Source: Spirosoma aureum (lineage in GTDB: Bacteria > Bacteroidota > Bacteroidia > Cytophagales > Spirosomataceae). From it: DNA of 64,000 bases. Every line of letters starts with the position of its first letter. Position 1 is the first letter of the stretch. The DNA is taken from assembly GCF_011604685.1 (NCBI RefSeq), contig NZ_CP050063.1, positions 7,605,001-7,669,000 on the forward strand. The letters are read 5' to 3'. Under the pieces are notes generated by a model. That model had not been told where the DNA came from, did not search any database, and saw only the letters and a list, made by a program, of their open reading frames with translations. Both the position numbers and the translations under genes were made by a program. Shown here piece after piece: positions 10,066 through 19,440 of this stretch.

Positions 10066-11016
10066 CTACCAGACGCTGGCAGTCGTCAGCTTATCGATGG
10101 CTGATTTATCCAGTTTTACCTCGGTAGCTTTGGCTATATCGTGCAACTGATCGACGCTGGTTGCGCTGGCAATAGGAGCCGTTAGGCCCGGCCGCGCCAT
10201 TAGCCAGGCCAGCGAAACCTCGGCGGGAGTAGCGTTATACTGCTCGGCGACCTCATCGAGCGCTTTCAGAATGGCAAATCCACGGTTGTTCAGGTATTTC
10301 TTAACGCCCTGCCCGCGCGGACTTTTCGACAAATCGGTCTCCGAACGATATTTACCCGTCAGGAAACCACTCGCCAGCGAGAAATAGCTTATAACACTCA
10401 TGCCATTTTGCTGCACAATTGGCTCATACAGAGTCTCATATTTTTCCCGATCATACAAATTATATTCGGGCTGGAGGCTCTGATAGATTGGATAACCCAG
10501 CTTTTCACTGATTTTCAATGATTCAACCAGTCGCTCAGGCGTAAAATTCGATGCACCAATAACCCGCACTTTACCCTCTTTGATTAGTTTATCAAAGCCA
10601 TTGAGTGTTTCTTCAATGGGCGTATCCAGGTCATCGTAGTGTGACTGATACAGGTCGATATAATCGGTTTGAAGGCGTTGGAGGGAAGCGTCGACTGCAC
10701 GTTTTAGGTATTCTTTCGATAATCCCTTTTTATCGGGAGCCAGCTCTCCACCAAGTTTGGTGGCAATGATAACCTGATCACGCTTGCCACTTCGTTTTAG
10801 CCAATTACCGATAATTGTTTCTGATTCTCCTCCCTGATTTCCGGGAACCCAGCGCGAATACACATCGGCCGTGTCGATCAGATTGAATCCGGCATCGACA
10901 AAGGCGTCCAATAACTGAAACGATGTTAGTTCATTGGCCGTCCACCCAAATACATTACCGCCAAATGCCAGCGGTGCTACTGACAGCTCAGAACTGCCAA
11001 TGGTACGTTTTTCCAT
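10066..11016 (-). CDS. Aldo/keto reductase
   Basis: This 316-residue cytosolic protein is a complete NAD(P)H-dependent TIM-barrel aldo/keto reductase. The N-terminus (RTIGSSELSVAPLAFGGNVFGW) and the catalytic tetrad are visible: Asp and Tyr in DTADVYSRW, Lys in IIATKLGG, His in DLYQSHYDD. The sequence most resembles the YajO/IolS-like group that reduces aldehydes or ketones. It faces the same way as guaB but the guaB terminator lies between them, so it is likely its own unit. The physiological substrate cannot be read from the sequence. Confidence 0.93.
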   Translation of the reverse strand: MEKRTIGSSELSVAPLAFGGNVFGWTANELTSFQLLDAFVDAGFNLIDTADVYSRWVPGNQGGESETIIGNWLKRSGKRDQVIIATKLGGELAPDKKGLSKEYLKRAVDASLQRLQTDYIDLYQSHYDDLDTPIEETLNGFDKLIKEGKVRVIGASNFTPERLVESLKISEKLGYPIYQSLQPEYNLYDREKYETLYEPIVQQNGMSVISYFSLASGFLTGKYRSETDLSKSPRGQGVKKYLNNRGFAILKALDEVAEQYNATPAEVSLAWLMARPGLTAPIASATSVDQLHDIAKATEVKLDKSAIDKLTTASVW

Positions 11017-11157
11017 TACGTTGTTGGTTTATATTGCCATAAGTTTGAAAAGAAACCCTGGTCATTTGACAACCGGCTCGCCCGGCGAACAGTTTCCACA
11101 AAACGTTACCAGATTATGAAGCACCATAAGAGCATGGTCCTAATCCTGCGCAAACAA

Positions 11158-11197
11158 AACGGCCCTGAGCGACCCGATCGGGTCGCTCAGGGCCGTT
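11158..11197 (-). terminator. guaB terminator, a 40-bp perfect palindrome
   Basis: Bases 11158-11177 are perfectly complementary to 11178-11197 with no spacer. On the minus strand the stem follows the guaB stop by about 35 bases and is followed by TTTTGTTT. It is therefore a very strong intrinsic terminator. The tip would open to leave a small loop. Confidence 0.9.
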
Positions 11198-11231
11198 AAA
11201 GCACTGACTCAGAGTAAGCGTTACCAATAAA

Positions 11232-12704
11232 CTACCGAGCGGAATAGTTCGGTGCTTCTTTCTGAATAGAAATATCGTGCGGATGGCTTTCACGCGAACC
11301 CGCCGTAGTGATTTTCACGAATTTAGCCTGTTGCAGGGCCGTAATATCAGCCGCTCCACAATAGCCCATCCCCGCTTTTAAACCACCAACCATCTGGTAA
11401 ACGATTTCAGCTACTTTACCTTTAAAGGGAACCCGACCCACAATACCTTCCGGAACGAGTTTCTTGATATCGTCTTCGGCATCCTGGAAATAACGGTCTT
11501 TGGAGCCGTCTTCCATCGCTTCCACCGATCCCATACCCCGGTACGTTTTGAATCGACGACCTTCATATAGTACGACTTCACCGGGAGCTTCTTCGGTTCC
11601 GGCCAGCAGTGAACCTATCATAACCGTGCTGGCGCCACCGGCAAGAGCCTTTGTAATATCACCCGAAAAGCGAATACCACCATCGGCAATAACCGGAACA
11701 CCCGTACCCTGCAACGCCTTCGCCGACTCGTATACAGCCGTTAACTGCGGCATACCGATACCGGCAATGATCCGGGTTGTGCAGATACTACCTGGCCCTA
11801 CGCCTACTTTTACCGCATCGGCACCCGCATCAGCCAGCGCCTTCGCGCCTTCGCCGGTTGCCACATTTCCGGCAATTACCTGAAGTTTCGGAAACTGTTC
11901 CTTAATCTTACGGACAGCATCCAGCACGCCTTTCGAGTGACCGTGAGCCGTGTCGACACTGATTACATCGACACCGGCTTTCACAAGAGCCTCAATGCGC
12001 CGGTTCAGGTCGGGCGTTACACCCACAGCCGCACCTACACGTAAGCGGCCCAACTCGTCTTTACAGGCGTTGGGATGGCTCTTTTTCTTCAGAATGTCTT
12101 TGTACGTAATCAGTCCTACCAATTGATAATCAGCATTAACGATTGGTAGTTTTTCGATCCGGTATTCCTGGAGAATACTTTCGGCCTCTTCCAGCGTCAG
12201 ACCTTCCCGCGCCGTAATCAGCTTTTCGCGGGTCATGATGGACGTAACCGGTTTTGAAAGATCGTTCTGGAAGCGCAAATCACGGTTGGTCAGAATGCCG
12301 ACTAATTTGCCGGATTCGTCAACAACCGGAATACCACCAATTTTGAATTCGCGCATAATCTTCAGCGCATCAGACAGGGTGGCGGTTTCAAGCAGCGTGA
12401 TGGGATCGATAATCATCCCACTTTCTGAGCGTTTGACTTTACGGACCTGATCGGCCTGTGCCTCCACGCTCATGTTTTTATGAATAATCCCGATGCCTCC
12501 TTCCTGCGCCATCGCAATTGCCAGCGCCGACTCCGTAACAGTGTCCATTGCCGCCGAAATAAGCGGAATGTTCAGGCGGATGTTGCGGGTTAGCTGGGTG
12601 GTGGTGTTCGTATCGCGTGGGAGCACCTCCGAATAGGCAGGTAGCAGCAATACGTCGTCGTAGGTGAGAGCCTCGTAAAGAAACTTACTCGTATCTAAGC
12701 TCAT
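11232..12704 (-). CDS. guaB: Inosine-5'-monophosphate dehydrogenase
   Basis: The 490-residue enzyme oxidises IMP to XMP with NAD+, the committed step of guanine nucleotide synthesis. The N-terminal barrel part contains [17 protein letters not shown]. Two CBS domains follow at about 95-205 ([21 protein letters not shown] and [19 protein letters not shown]). The catalytic loop [10 protein letters not shown] places the nucleophile at Cys308, and the flap includes YRGMGS. Length and order match bacterial IMPDH exactly. A -7 type motif sits about 30 bases upstream and a palindromic terminator follows the gene, so it is probably monocistronic. Confidence 0.98.
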   Translation of the reverse strand: MSLDTSKFLYEALTYDDVLLLPAYSEVLPRDTNTTTQLTRNIRLNIPLISAAMDTVTESALAIAMAQEGGIGIIHKNMSVEAQADQVRKVKRSESGMIIDPITLLETATLSDALKIMREFKIGGIPVVDESGKLVGILTNRDLRFQNDLSKPVTSIMTREKLITAREGLTLEEAESILQEYRIEKLPIVNADYQLVGLITYKDILKKKSHPNACKDELGRLRVGAAVGVTPDLNRRIEALVKAGVDVISVDTAHGHSKGVLDAVRKIKEQFPKLQVIAGNVATGEGAKALADAGADAVKVGVGPGSICTTRIIAGIGMPQLTAVYESAKALQGTGVPVIADGGIRFSGDITKALAGGASTVMIGSLLAGTEEAPGEVVLYEGRRFKTYRGMGSVEAMEDGSKDRYFQDAEDDIKKLVPEGIVGRVPFKGKVAEIVYQMVGGLKAGMGYCGAADITALQQAKFVKITTAGSRESHPHDISIQKEAPNYSAR

Positions 12705-12735
12705 GGCAAATAAACAGGTGGTGTTATTTGCCGGA

Positions 12736-12743
12736 CAAAATTA
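12736..12743 (-). promoter_or_regulatory. guaB: Candidate -7 promoter element for guaB
   Basis: On the minus strand this reads TAATTTTG, a full match to TAnnTTTG, ending 31 bases upstream of the guaB ATG. I do not see a good TTTG box at the expected spacing, so support rests on the -7 element and its position. Confidence 0.4.
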
Positions 12744-12860
12744 CGAATAAATTCGGAACTATGATTACACAGATTATAGGATTTACAGGACTTTCCCACG
12801 TAGTTTAATCAAACCAGTCAATTTCCTGACAATTAACCCATCCAGGGCGACGGAAAACGG

Positions 12861-13283
12861 TTAATTCAACTTGATACTGATCGTCTTTCCGGCATCGCCA
12901 ACGCTAAATTTACAGTCACTAAATTTAGGGGCCGACATGGTTGGGCGAAAGTTATTACTAAATCCGTAGGGTTCTTTGGGTATACCAAATATGCGTTTAT
13001 CCATTTGTCCGTTACCATTTTCGTCGTGAAAAACTGCGACTGCATAATCGCCGGGTTCGACTGAAAATGTGGTTTCAACACTTTTCTGGGTAGCTTCAAG
13101 CTTTTTTCCGTCCAGGGGTTTTCCGTCCGGAAAATCGCTCCCAGTTCGAAACAAAGCTACATAAACAGCACCTTTCAACGTACGAACATTCTGTACGTCG
13201 ACTTTTAGGTTAGCTTTTTTAGACGATTTAACTGGATCTTCGCCAGACAGAAAGAGGCTGATAGCCGAAAGCAAAATGAGCAT
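12861..13283 (-). CDS. DUF2141 secreted protein
   Basis: This 140-residue protein has a short hydrophobic N-terminus (about residues 1-13), then an immunoglobulin-like beta domain. The DUF2141 hallmarks are present: KGAVYVALF, an EPGDYAVAVFHDENGNGQMD stretch that looks like a calcium-type loop, and FGIPKEPYGFSNN. The family is common in Bacteroidota and proteobacterial envelopes and has no assigned function. The start is divergent from recJ only 40 bases away, so the two share a compact promoter region. Confidence 0.88.
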   Translation of the reverse strand: MLILLSAISLFLSGEDPVKSSKKANLKVDVQNVRTLKGAVYVALFRTGSDFPDGKPLDGKKLEATQKSVETTFSVEPGDYAVAVFHDENGNGQMDKRIFGIPKEPYGFSNNFRPTMSAPKFSDCKFSVGDAGKTISIKLN

Positions 13284-13323
13284 AGAAGCAGTGTTTTTCT
13301 AAAAACGGATTTATCTTGCAATT

Positions 13324-15063
13324 ATGATAGCCCAACCGCCACCTACCCCCAAACGATGGATCACCAAACCCTTTCCTGATTCGGAGGAGCAACAGGCAGC
13401 TATCAGGTCATTAGCCCAATCTCTTAATGTCAGTCCATCACTGGCCGCCCTCCTGGTTCAGCGTAGCGTATATACTTTCGACGAAGCCCGGACATTCTTC
13501 CGGCCCGAAATCGGTCATCTGCATGACCCTTTCGAGATGAAGGATATGGATCGGGCTATTATGCGCCTGCAAATGGCCATGCTCCCCGAACGTCAGGAAA
13601 AAATCCTGATTTATGGCGACTACGATGTCGACGGCACGACCTCGGTGGCATTGGTTTATGGCTTTTTAAAAAAATACCATCCAACGATCGATTATTACAT
13701 TCCAGATCGATACAAAGAGGGTTACGGCATTTCGCAGCAGGGTATTCAGTGGGCGGCAGAAAATGGTTTCTCGCTGATTATTGCGCTCGACTGTGGTATT
13801 AAATCCATCGAGCGCGTGGCCGAAGCCAAAGCCCTTGGCGTCGACTTTATTATCTGTGATCACCACCGCCCCGGCACTGAATTGCCCGATGCAGCTGCGG
13901 TGCTGGACCCCAAACGGGAAGACTGCCAATATCCGTACAAAGAATTGAGTGGCTGTGGTGTTGGCTTTAAGTTATTGCAGGCATTCTGTCTTTATAAAGA
14001 GATTGAGATGGATGAGTTATATCCTTATCTTGATCTGGTTGTTGTTAGCATTGCGTCAGATATTGTACCGCTCACGGGCGAGAACCGCGTTTTGGCCTAT
14101 TACGGCTTAAAATACATTAACACTACACCGCGTACCGGCTTGAAAGCGCTCATCAAAGTAGCAGGCTTTTCGCGGGAACTGGACATTACAAATGTTGTAT
14201 TTGGGTTAGGCCCCCGGATCAATGCCGCCGGACGGATTCAACATGCCAAAGCAGCCGTACAACTCCTGCTTGCCGAAGCGGAAGAAGAAGCCGATGATTT
14301 TGCGATGGCGATCAATAAGCACAATAACAGCCGACGTGAATTCGATACCAGTATTACGGAGCAGGCGCTGGCAATGATTCGGCAAAGCGAGTCCATGATG
14401 AGCGCCAAAACAACCGTTCTCTACGATGCCAGCTGGCATAAGGGTGTTATTGGTATTGTAGCCTCTCGATGCATCGAGCATTTTCACCGACCGACCATCA
14501 TTCTGACGCAGTCGCATGATAAAGCCGCCGGATCGGCTCGATCGGTGCCGGGATTCGACGTTTATGAAGCCATTGAGGAATGTGCCGACCTGCTCGAACA
14601 ATTCGGCGGTCACACCTTTGCGGCCGGGATGACGATGTCGGTTGAGAATATCGACGCGTTTCGCCAAAAATTTGAAGAAGTGGTCTCCCGTAAAATCACG
14701 GAAGAACATCTTACTCCGCTTATCGACATTGACCTGCCGCTGGACTTCAGCGAGATTAACGACAAACTGGTTCGGATTGTGAAACAGATGGGGCCGTTTG
14801 GCCCGCACAATTTGCAGCCCGTATTCATGACGGAGGATGTGTATTTAGCCAGCGATCCGATTATCATGAAGGAAAAACATCTGAAAGTCAGCCTGCGCCA
14901 GGGCCGGTCGGGGCATACATTAACAGCTATTGGTTTCGGGTTCGCACATCTGGCCGATCAACTTCGTCGTGGAGAGCCTTTCTCAGTCTGTTATCAGGTC
15001 GAACAAAATTTTTACAACGGAAATGTATCGTTACAGCTGATGCTGAAAGACATACGATGCTAA
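13324..15063 (+). CDS. recJ: Single-stranded-DNA-specific exonuclease RecJ
   Basis: The 579-residue enzyme degrades single-stranded DNA 5' to 3' in recombination and mismatch repair. It is a DHH-family phosphoesterase. Motif I is YGDYDVDG (Asp99, Asp101, Asp103), motif II ALDCGIKS, motif III DHHRPG (Asp179-His181) and motif IV DLVVVSIASDIVPL. The DHHA1 domain contains VIGIVASRCIEHFHRP, GSARSVPGFDV and FGGHTFAAGM, followed by the OB-fold C-terminal domain. Length matches E. coli RecJ. It starts 40 bases from the divergent DUF2141 gene and ends close to a convergent gene. Confidence 0.97.
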   Translation: MIAQPPPTPKRWITKPFPDSEEQQAAIRSLAQSLNVSPSLAALLVQRSVYTFDEARTFFRPEIGHLHDPFEMKDMDRAIMRLQMAMLPERQEKILIYGDYDVDGTTSVALVYGFLKKYHPTIDYYIPDRYKEGYGISQQGIQWAAENGFSLIIALDCGIKSIERVAEAKALGVDFIICDHHRPGTELPDAAAVLDPKREDCQYPYKELSGCGVGFKLLQAFCLYKEIEMDELYPYLDLVVVSIASDIVPLTGENRVLAYYGLKYINTTPRTGLKALIKVAGFSRELDITNVVFGLGPRINAAGRIQHAKAAVQLLLAEAEEEADDFAMAINKHNNSRREFDTSITEQALAMIRQSESMMSAKTTVLYDASWHKGVIGIVASRCIEHFHRPTIILTQSHDKAAGSARSVPGFDVYEAIEECADLLEQFGGHTFAAGMTMSVENIDAFRQKFEEVVSRKITEEHLTPLIDIDLPLDFSEINDKLVRIVKQMGPFGPHNLQPVFMTEDVYLASDPIIMKEKHLKVSLRQGRSGHTLTAIGFGFAHLADQLRRGEPFSVCYQVEQNFYNGNVSLQLMLKDIRC

Positions 15064-15123
15064 GCATTTTGGTGTAGCGCAGGAATAAGCCGCAACAAAT
15101 TGACTTACGACTACGCTACTGAT

Positions 15124-16002
15124 TTATGGTAAATCCAGCACCTCGTGCGCTACTTTCCAGGACGCATCGGGCTGGCGTTTCCAGATGCGTACAAACGGCC
15201 CTTTTTTCCCCTGCTGTTCAACGTATCCATACACAATACCCATATCTCCGGATGAGGACACAGCCACCCGGCTAAGTATGTAGATAGCTGGTGCTGTTCC
15301 GGTTTCGGCCACAGTCAGGGCGTCAGTACCAATGGCAGGCAAATGTCCGGCTCTATAAAGCCGTACGGGCTGATTCTGGCCTATAGCATACTGATAAGCG
15401 TCCCGTAATGACTGGCTACCGGCCAGTTTTATCAATTTCAACTCAGCATCAAGCAGTTCTATACGACGGGCTACTGTGTCAATTTTGTCCTGCATTTTCT
15501 GATTATAGACAGCCGGAACGATCAGATCAGCGATTGGTTGTTTTGGGTCATCGTGCCGGATACCAACATCGGCAATGGCTTCCCATGTGCCAGTGCTATT
15601 TTTCTGCCAGATCGTTGTATAATGGCCAAAGCCAACGGGTGCATCCGTTTTGGTTTTGGGTCGCACTTCAAAAGGACCTGTTGTGTAACCCAAATCTCCC
15701 GAAGCAGCAATGTCAGCATGAACAGGCCGCCACGAAAGAATACCTGGCAAGAAGGGCGCTTTTTCGTACAGCGGCTTACCAAGTGCAAACTCGCCTTTCA
15801 GCACGACAACGGCCTCTGGCGATAAAAATTTAGAAAAGCCCGCTTTAACACCTTCCCGTTCAGTGTAAGCAGAGAAGGCGCGTTCAGCGGCTACCAGGGC
15901 CTGATAATCAGACGCAAGCGTTGGCAGTGCGGGCGTCGATTGGGCAGAAACAGTACCTGCCACCTGTAGTAGTGTTACGAGTGCAATTAGTAGTTTTTTC
16001 AT
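15124..16002 (-). CDS. Secreted protein with NTF2/DUF4440-like domains
   Basis: The 292-residue product has a signal peptide (MKKLLIALVTLLQVAGTVSAQ). Residues about 35-165 resemble a DUF4440/NTF2-like fold: an ERAFSAYTEREGVKAGFSKFL helix pair, then GDLGYTTGPFEV and YTTIWQKNSTGTWEAIADVG. Residues about 185-290 look like a second, related half (SSGDMGIVYGYVEQQGKKGPFVRIWKRQ), so the protein may be an internal duplication. Such domains occur in ketosteroid-isomerase-like proteins; no catalytic residues can be assigned here. It is convergent with recJ. Confidence 0.8.
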   Translation of the reverse strand: MKKLLIALVTLLQVAGTVSAQSTPALPTLASDYQALVAAERAFSAYTEREGVKAGFSKFLSPEAVVVLKGEFALGKPLYEKAPFLPGILSWRPVHADIAASGDLGYTTGPFEVRPKTKTDAPVGFGHYTTIWQKNSTGTWEAIADVGIRHDDPKQPIADLIVPAVYNQKMQDKIDTVARRIELLDAELKLIKLAGSQSLRDAYQYAIGQNQPVRLYRAGHLPAIGTDALTVAETGTAPAIYILSRVAVSSSGDMGIVYGYVEQQGKKGPFVRIWKRQPDASWKVAHEVLDLP

Positions 16003-16189
16003 GAAGTGATTAGCTATTGACGTGATGACAACGTATCTGAGTCACGCCGGACAGTGCAAAGATTTACGCGTTGCTTATGGTCTGAAAGCGGAATCGGACT
16101 GAATTGATGAAAGTCTTTATCTAATTAGCCCTGACAGGCGTTGAATTGCGTTTTTCGTTCGCGCTGTTCGCTACTCTGCTTCATTACAG

Positions 16190-17332
16190 TTGATCGATTA
16201 CCTCAGGCAATTCAACGTCTATTTTCCCCAATCCAATCAACTTTCAGTTGGCAGTCAATCGTGGCGATCGCTATCTTTGATCAACCGCGGGGTAACTTTC
16301 TTAACTAAACATCACTTGAAACCAGTCAACGATCGATGGGTACGCGTCAGCGGTATTGGCCTGTTGTTGCTGCTTGATCTGTATTCAACCCAGACTTTTG
16401 TTCAGCCATTTGGTGTGGCGACACTCAAAGCTGTGCTTGAATTTGTGATCCTGACGACGATGACCTGGGAAGTCAATCGGTGGATTCTTGTGCTCTTCAG
16501 GAAATGGTTTCCGCTGCTTTCACAAACCAAAAAGCGGATTTTACTAGTACTTCCGGTTTGCTGGGTAGCCACGATCCTGATTGACTGGCTGGACATGGCG
16601 GTGATCAATGCGACGGGCTTCCATGCACCTTATCCACCCGCATCGTTTCTGAATACCCTGCCCGGTGCTTTGATCTGGAGTGTATTGATAGTGGGCGTTC
16701 AGGAAGCGGTCTATTATTTCGCCCGACTCCTGAAAGCCGAAAAAGAGACCGAAGCACTGAAGAAAGAAAATCTGCAAACGCAACTGGAGAGCCTCAAGCA
16801 ACAGGTTAGTCCGCACTTTCTGTTCAACAGCCTCAATACGCTGTCGTATCTGATTGGTGATGATGCCAAACAGGCGGAGAAGTTTCTGGATGAACTTAGT
16901 AAAGTGTACCGTTACCTGCTGCGTAATAATGAAAATGAGTTAACGAATCTGGCAACAGAAATGCAGTTTATCCGGTCGTATTTCCATCTGCTCAAAACCC
17001 GATACGGCGATAGCCTTCATTTACAACTGGCCATAGAACCCCGTTACGAGGCTTATTTACTGCCTTCACTAACCTTGCAATTACTGCTCGAAAATGCGGT
17101 GAAACACAATATTATTCATAAAACCCAACCACTGACGGTTCAGATCATGACCAAGTCGGATGGCCAGCTTATCGTAAAAAATAACCTCCAGAAGAAAACC
17201 CAGCATATGCCTTCGACCCGAATAGGTCTGGCCAATATTGCGGCAAAATTCCGGCTCCTCAATCAGTGCGAGATTATTGTCGAGGAAACAGAATATGAAT
17301 TTGCGGTAACCATTCCGCTTATGAGCAATTAA
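16190..17332 (+). CDS. LytS/YehU-type sensor histidine kinase
   Basis: This inner-membrane kinase has about four membrane segments in the first 190 residues (near GIGLLLLLDLY, VLEFVILTTM, ILLVLPVCWVATILI and ALIWSVLIVGV). A short coiled coil (EKETEALKKENLQTQLESLKQ) leads to the His_kinase domain, where VSPHFLFNSLNTL carries the phospho-acceptor His209. The ATPase part includes LLLENAVKHN and a short degenerate end. The 380-residue frame opens with TTG at 16190. No ATG lies before the second membrane segment, so the start is uncertain. A LytTR regulator follows 49 bases downstream and is the evident partner. Confidence 0.92.
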   Translation: MIDYLRQFNVYFPQSNQLSVGSQSWRSLSLINRGVTFLTKHHLKPVNDRWVRVSGIGLLLLLDLYSTQTFVQPFGVATLKAVLEFVILTTMTWEVNRWILVLFRKWFPLLSQTKKRILLVLPVCWVATILIDWLDMAVINATGFHAPYPPASFLNTLPGALIWSVLIVGVQEAVYYFARLLKAEKETEALKKENLQTQLESLKQQVSPHFLFNSLNTLSYLIGDDAKQAEKFLDELSKVYRYLLRNNENELTNLATEMQFIRSYFHLLKTRYGDSLHLQLAIEPRYEAYLLPSLTLQLLLENAVKHNIIHKTQPLTVQIMTKSDGQLIVKNNLQKKTQHMPSTRIGLANIAAKFRLLNQCEIIVEETEYEFAVTIPLMSN

Positions 17333-17381
17333 CCTCTCATTTTCGAATAGCCCTCATCAACACGTCCTAACGTCTCTTTAC

Positions 17382-18176
17382 ATGAATATCCTGATTGTTG
17401 AAGATGAAGAAATGGCGGCCAAAAAGCTCATTAAAACGCTGGCTTCCGTTGAACCAACAGCAACAGTAGTTGGTGTTACTGGCAGCATTTGGGAAACCGT
17501 TGCCTGGTTGCAGGCGAATGGGCCGGGTCAGACCAGTGCACCCGATCTGGTTCTGATGGATATCGAACTGGCTGATGGTCAAAGTTTTCAGATTTTCAAG
17601 GAAATCGATGTCAAATGCTCCGTTATTTTCACAACCTCCTACGACGAATATGCCATCAAAGCGTTTAAAGTAAATAGCGTCGATTATCTGCTTAAACCCA
17701 TTCAGGCCGACGAACTGGAGGCCGCCCTGGCTAAATTTCATCGGCTAAAAGCACACTATCGGTCAGGCAACACCGGCAACGCCCTAACGATGGAAAAGCT
17801 GGTGCAGGAGCTCCACCAGAAACTACAACCCAAAGAGTACCGGCAACGGTTTCTGGTAACCTATGCTCACAAGCTGATTGCGGTCGATACACAACAGATC
17901 GCTTACTTCTTCAGTGATAACAAAATGAATCAGTTCAAGACAATCGACGGCCGGAAAATGGCCATTGATTACACACTCGACGAACTGGAAACAATGCTTG
18001 ACCCCAGGCATTTTTTTAGAATCAACCGTTCCTTTCTCATATCCGTATCCTGTGTCGATCAGATCCAGCCTTATTTTGGTAATCGGCTGGCGCTTCAGCT
18101 CAAACCCGCTATTGATAAAGAGGCCGTTGTGAGTCGGGAAAAACTGACTCCCTTTAAAGACTGGATGGGGAAATAG
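17382..18176 (+). CDS. LytTR-family response regulator
   Basis: The 264-residue protein has an N-terminal receiver domain with the acidic pair in IVEDEE, phospho-acceptor Asp60 in LVLMDIEL, and Lys in VDYLLKPI. The C-terminal LytTR DNA-binding domain spans about 160-260 (FLVTYAHKLIAVDTQQIAYFF and HFFRINRSFLIS). It is the cognate regulator of the LytS-type kinase just upstream. In Bacteroidota such pairs usually control envelope or efflux genes. The next gene, a lipoprotein, has its own promoter-like motif and is one candidate target, but no direct evidence links them. Confidence 0.95.
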   Translation: MNILIVEDEEMAAKKLIKTLASVEPTATVVGVTGSIWETVAWLQANGPGQTSAPDLVLMDIELADGQSFQIFKEIDVKCSVIFTTSYDEYAIKAFKVNSVDYLLKPIQADELEAALAKFHRLKAHYRSGNTGNALTMEKLVQELHQKLQPKEYRQRFLVTYAHKLIAVDTQQIAYFFSDNKMNQFKTIDGRKMAIDYTLDELETMLDPRHFFRINRSFLISVSCVDQIQPYFGNRLALQLKPAIDKEAVVSREKLTPFKDWMGK

Positions 18177-18372
18177 TTCAGGATCCAGCCATTTTCAAGT
18201 ATGCTGATCAGTTCGCCGAACAATCGGCAATATCGGCATTCGGGCTAGCTGAATTCGTGTTCAGTAAATCCCGAACAGCGCAGCAACATACTTTTCGATT
18301 ATGCCTGCTACCAGTCAATCCGAAAATTATACGGTTCATGTAGCTATATAAGCACTTCATCCCGATCAATAA

Positions 18373-18401
18373 TTGCTCCTATACAGGCGATGCTAGTTTT
18401 G
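18373..18401 (+). promoter_or_regulatory. Candidate Bacteroidota-type promoter for the 18.5 kb lipoprotein
   Basis: TTG at 18373-18375 is followed after 18 bases by TAGTTTTG at 18394-18401, a full TAnnTTTG match. The motif ends 71 bases before the ATG at 18473. Confidence 0.5.
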
Positions 18402-18472
18402 TACAGAGAAAAGAGCGTCGGTTAAAAACTGATCTTCTTTTCTTTCGCAGGCAACTCCTCTCCAATCAACGC

Positions 18473-19222
18473 ATGAAAAAGACGGCTCTTCTGTTTCTGA
18501 TAAGCCTTATACTGATCGTTGCAGGCTGCAAAACCCAGAATGGTTATTCACCCGGATCAGACGCAGGCTACGCTAGTGGCAAGGTGCTCGATACGCGGGG
18601 AAACCCTATTTCAGACGCTAAAATTATTGCGACCAATACCCTTTGTGCCAACACACACCTGGTAGGCACAACGGATGCCAATGGAAATTATAAGATCAAA
18701 ATTCCTGCCGGTGTCTGGAAGATGTCCGCTCAAATTGATCGTACGTACTACGGTCACCAGTTTCAACTAACCCTCCATCCCGACCATCCCGAAGTTTTCA
18801 CGGGGCAGGACGGCGTAGTCTGCAACTTTGAGTGGCGCCTTTATGGACCTAAAGTTGGTCATACCGATCGGTTTTATGGCGGTGAGGTAAAGATTAGCCA
18901 AAGCAAAAAAAGCCGGATTAATGACCTGGAAAACATTGCCTTTACCTTTACTCCGGTCAGTCCGCGAATTGACGGTTCAACCGGTCAGCCCGAAACCATA
19001 ACCTGCGGCCCTCGCGGCACTCAGGATTACGCCCGTTTCCCGGATTTACCGATTGCTCAGTACCGGATTACGGCCAGATACCGCCCAACCGGGCAGCGCA
19101 TCTATCTCCGCAATAATGCTGGAGGCACATATCTGGCCGATGGTTCTGTAATCGCCGGGTTCAGTGGGAATAACGATTCTAACTCCTGCATAAACTGTAT
19201 GACACTGGAATTCAGAGACTAG
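18473..19222 (+). CDS. Lipoprotein with carboxypeptidase-regulatory-like domain
   Basis: The 249-residue protein has a lipobox (LIVAGC, acylated Cys19), so it should be a membrane-anchored lipoprotein. Residues about 36-90 form a carboxypeptidase regulatory-like/CnaB-type beta-sandwich (GKVLDTRGNPISDAKIIATN, GTTDANGNYKIKIPAG). The C-terminal half is a beta-rich region of unknown type with two cysteines close to the end (SCINC) that could form a disulfide. Such domains usually aid binding or folding outside the cell. I do not recognise the C-terminal half. Confidence 0.8.
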   Translation: MKKTALLFLISLILIVAGCKTQNGYSPGSDAGYASGKVLDTRGNPISDAKIIATNTLCANTHLVGTTDANGNYKIKIPAGVWKMSAQIDRTYYGHQFQLTLHPDHPEVFTGQDGVVCNFEWRLYGPKVGHTDRFYGGEVKISQSKKSRINDLENIAFTFTPVSPRIDGSTGQPETITCGPRGTQDYARFPDLPIAQYRITARYRPTGQRIYLRNNAGGTYLADGSVIAGFSGNNDSNSCINCMTLEFRD

Positions 19223-19440
19223 GGCACGTATTTACGAATCGATTCAGGTTCCGTAGAAGTTGTAAGCTGGTACGTTGTTCTTACTATGTTTCTGCCCGGT
19301 AACACCTTTGTTTAACCATAATCAAAAGTCGCTACAGAACGCATAACCAAAGCCTTACAACTGTTTTATCATATTTCGCACAAATTCCTCCTACAAACTG
19401 TTATGGTAATAATCGTCCCTAATCCGGTCGATTATCGACT

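Noticed and set aside
14206..14808. 200-codon minus-strand frame inside recJ
   Set aside because: The recJ frame carries all DHH and DHHA1 motifs across this region, so the antisense frame is a by-product of codon usage.
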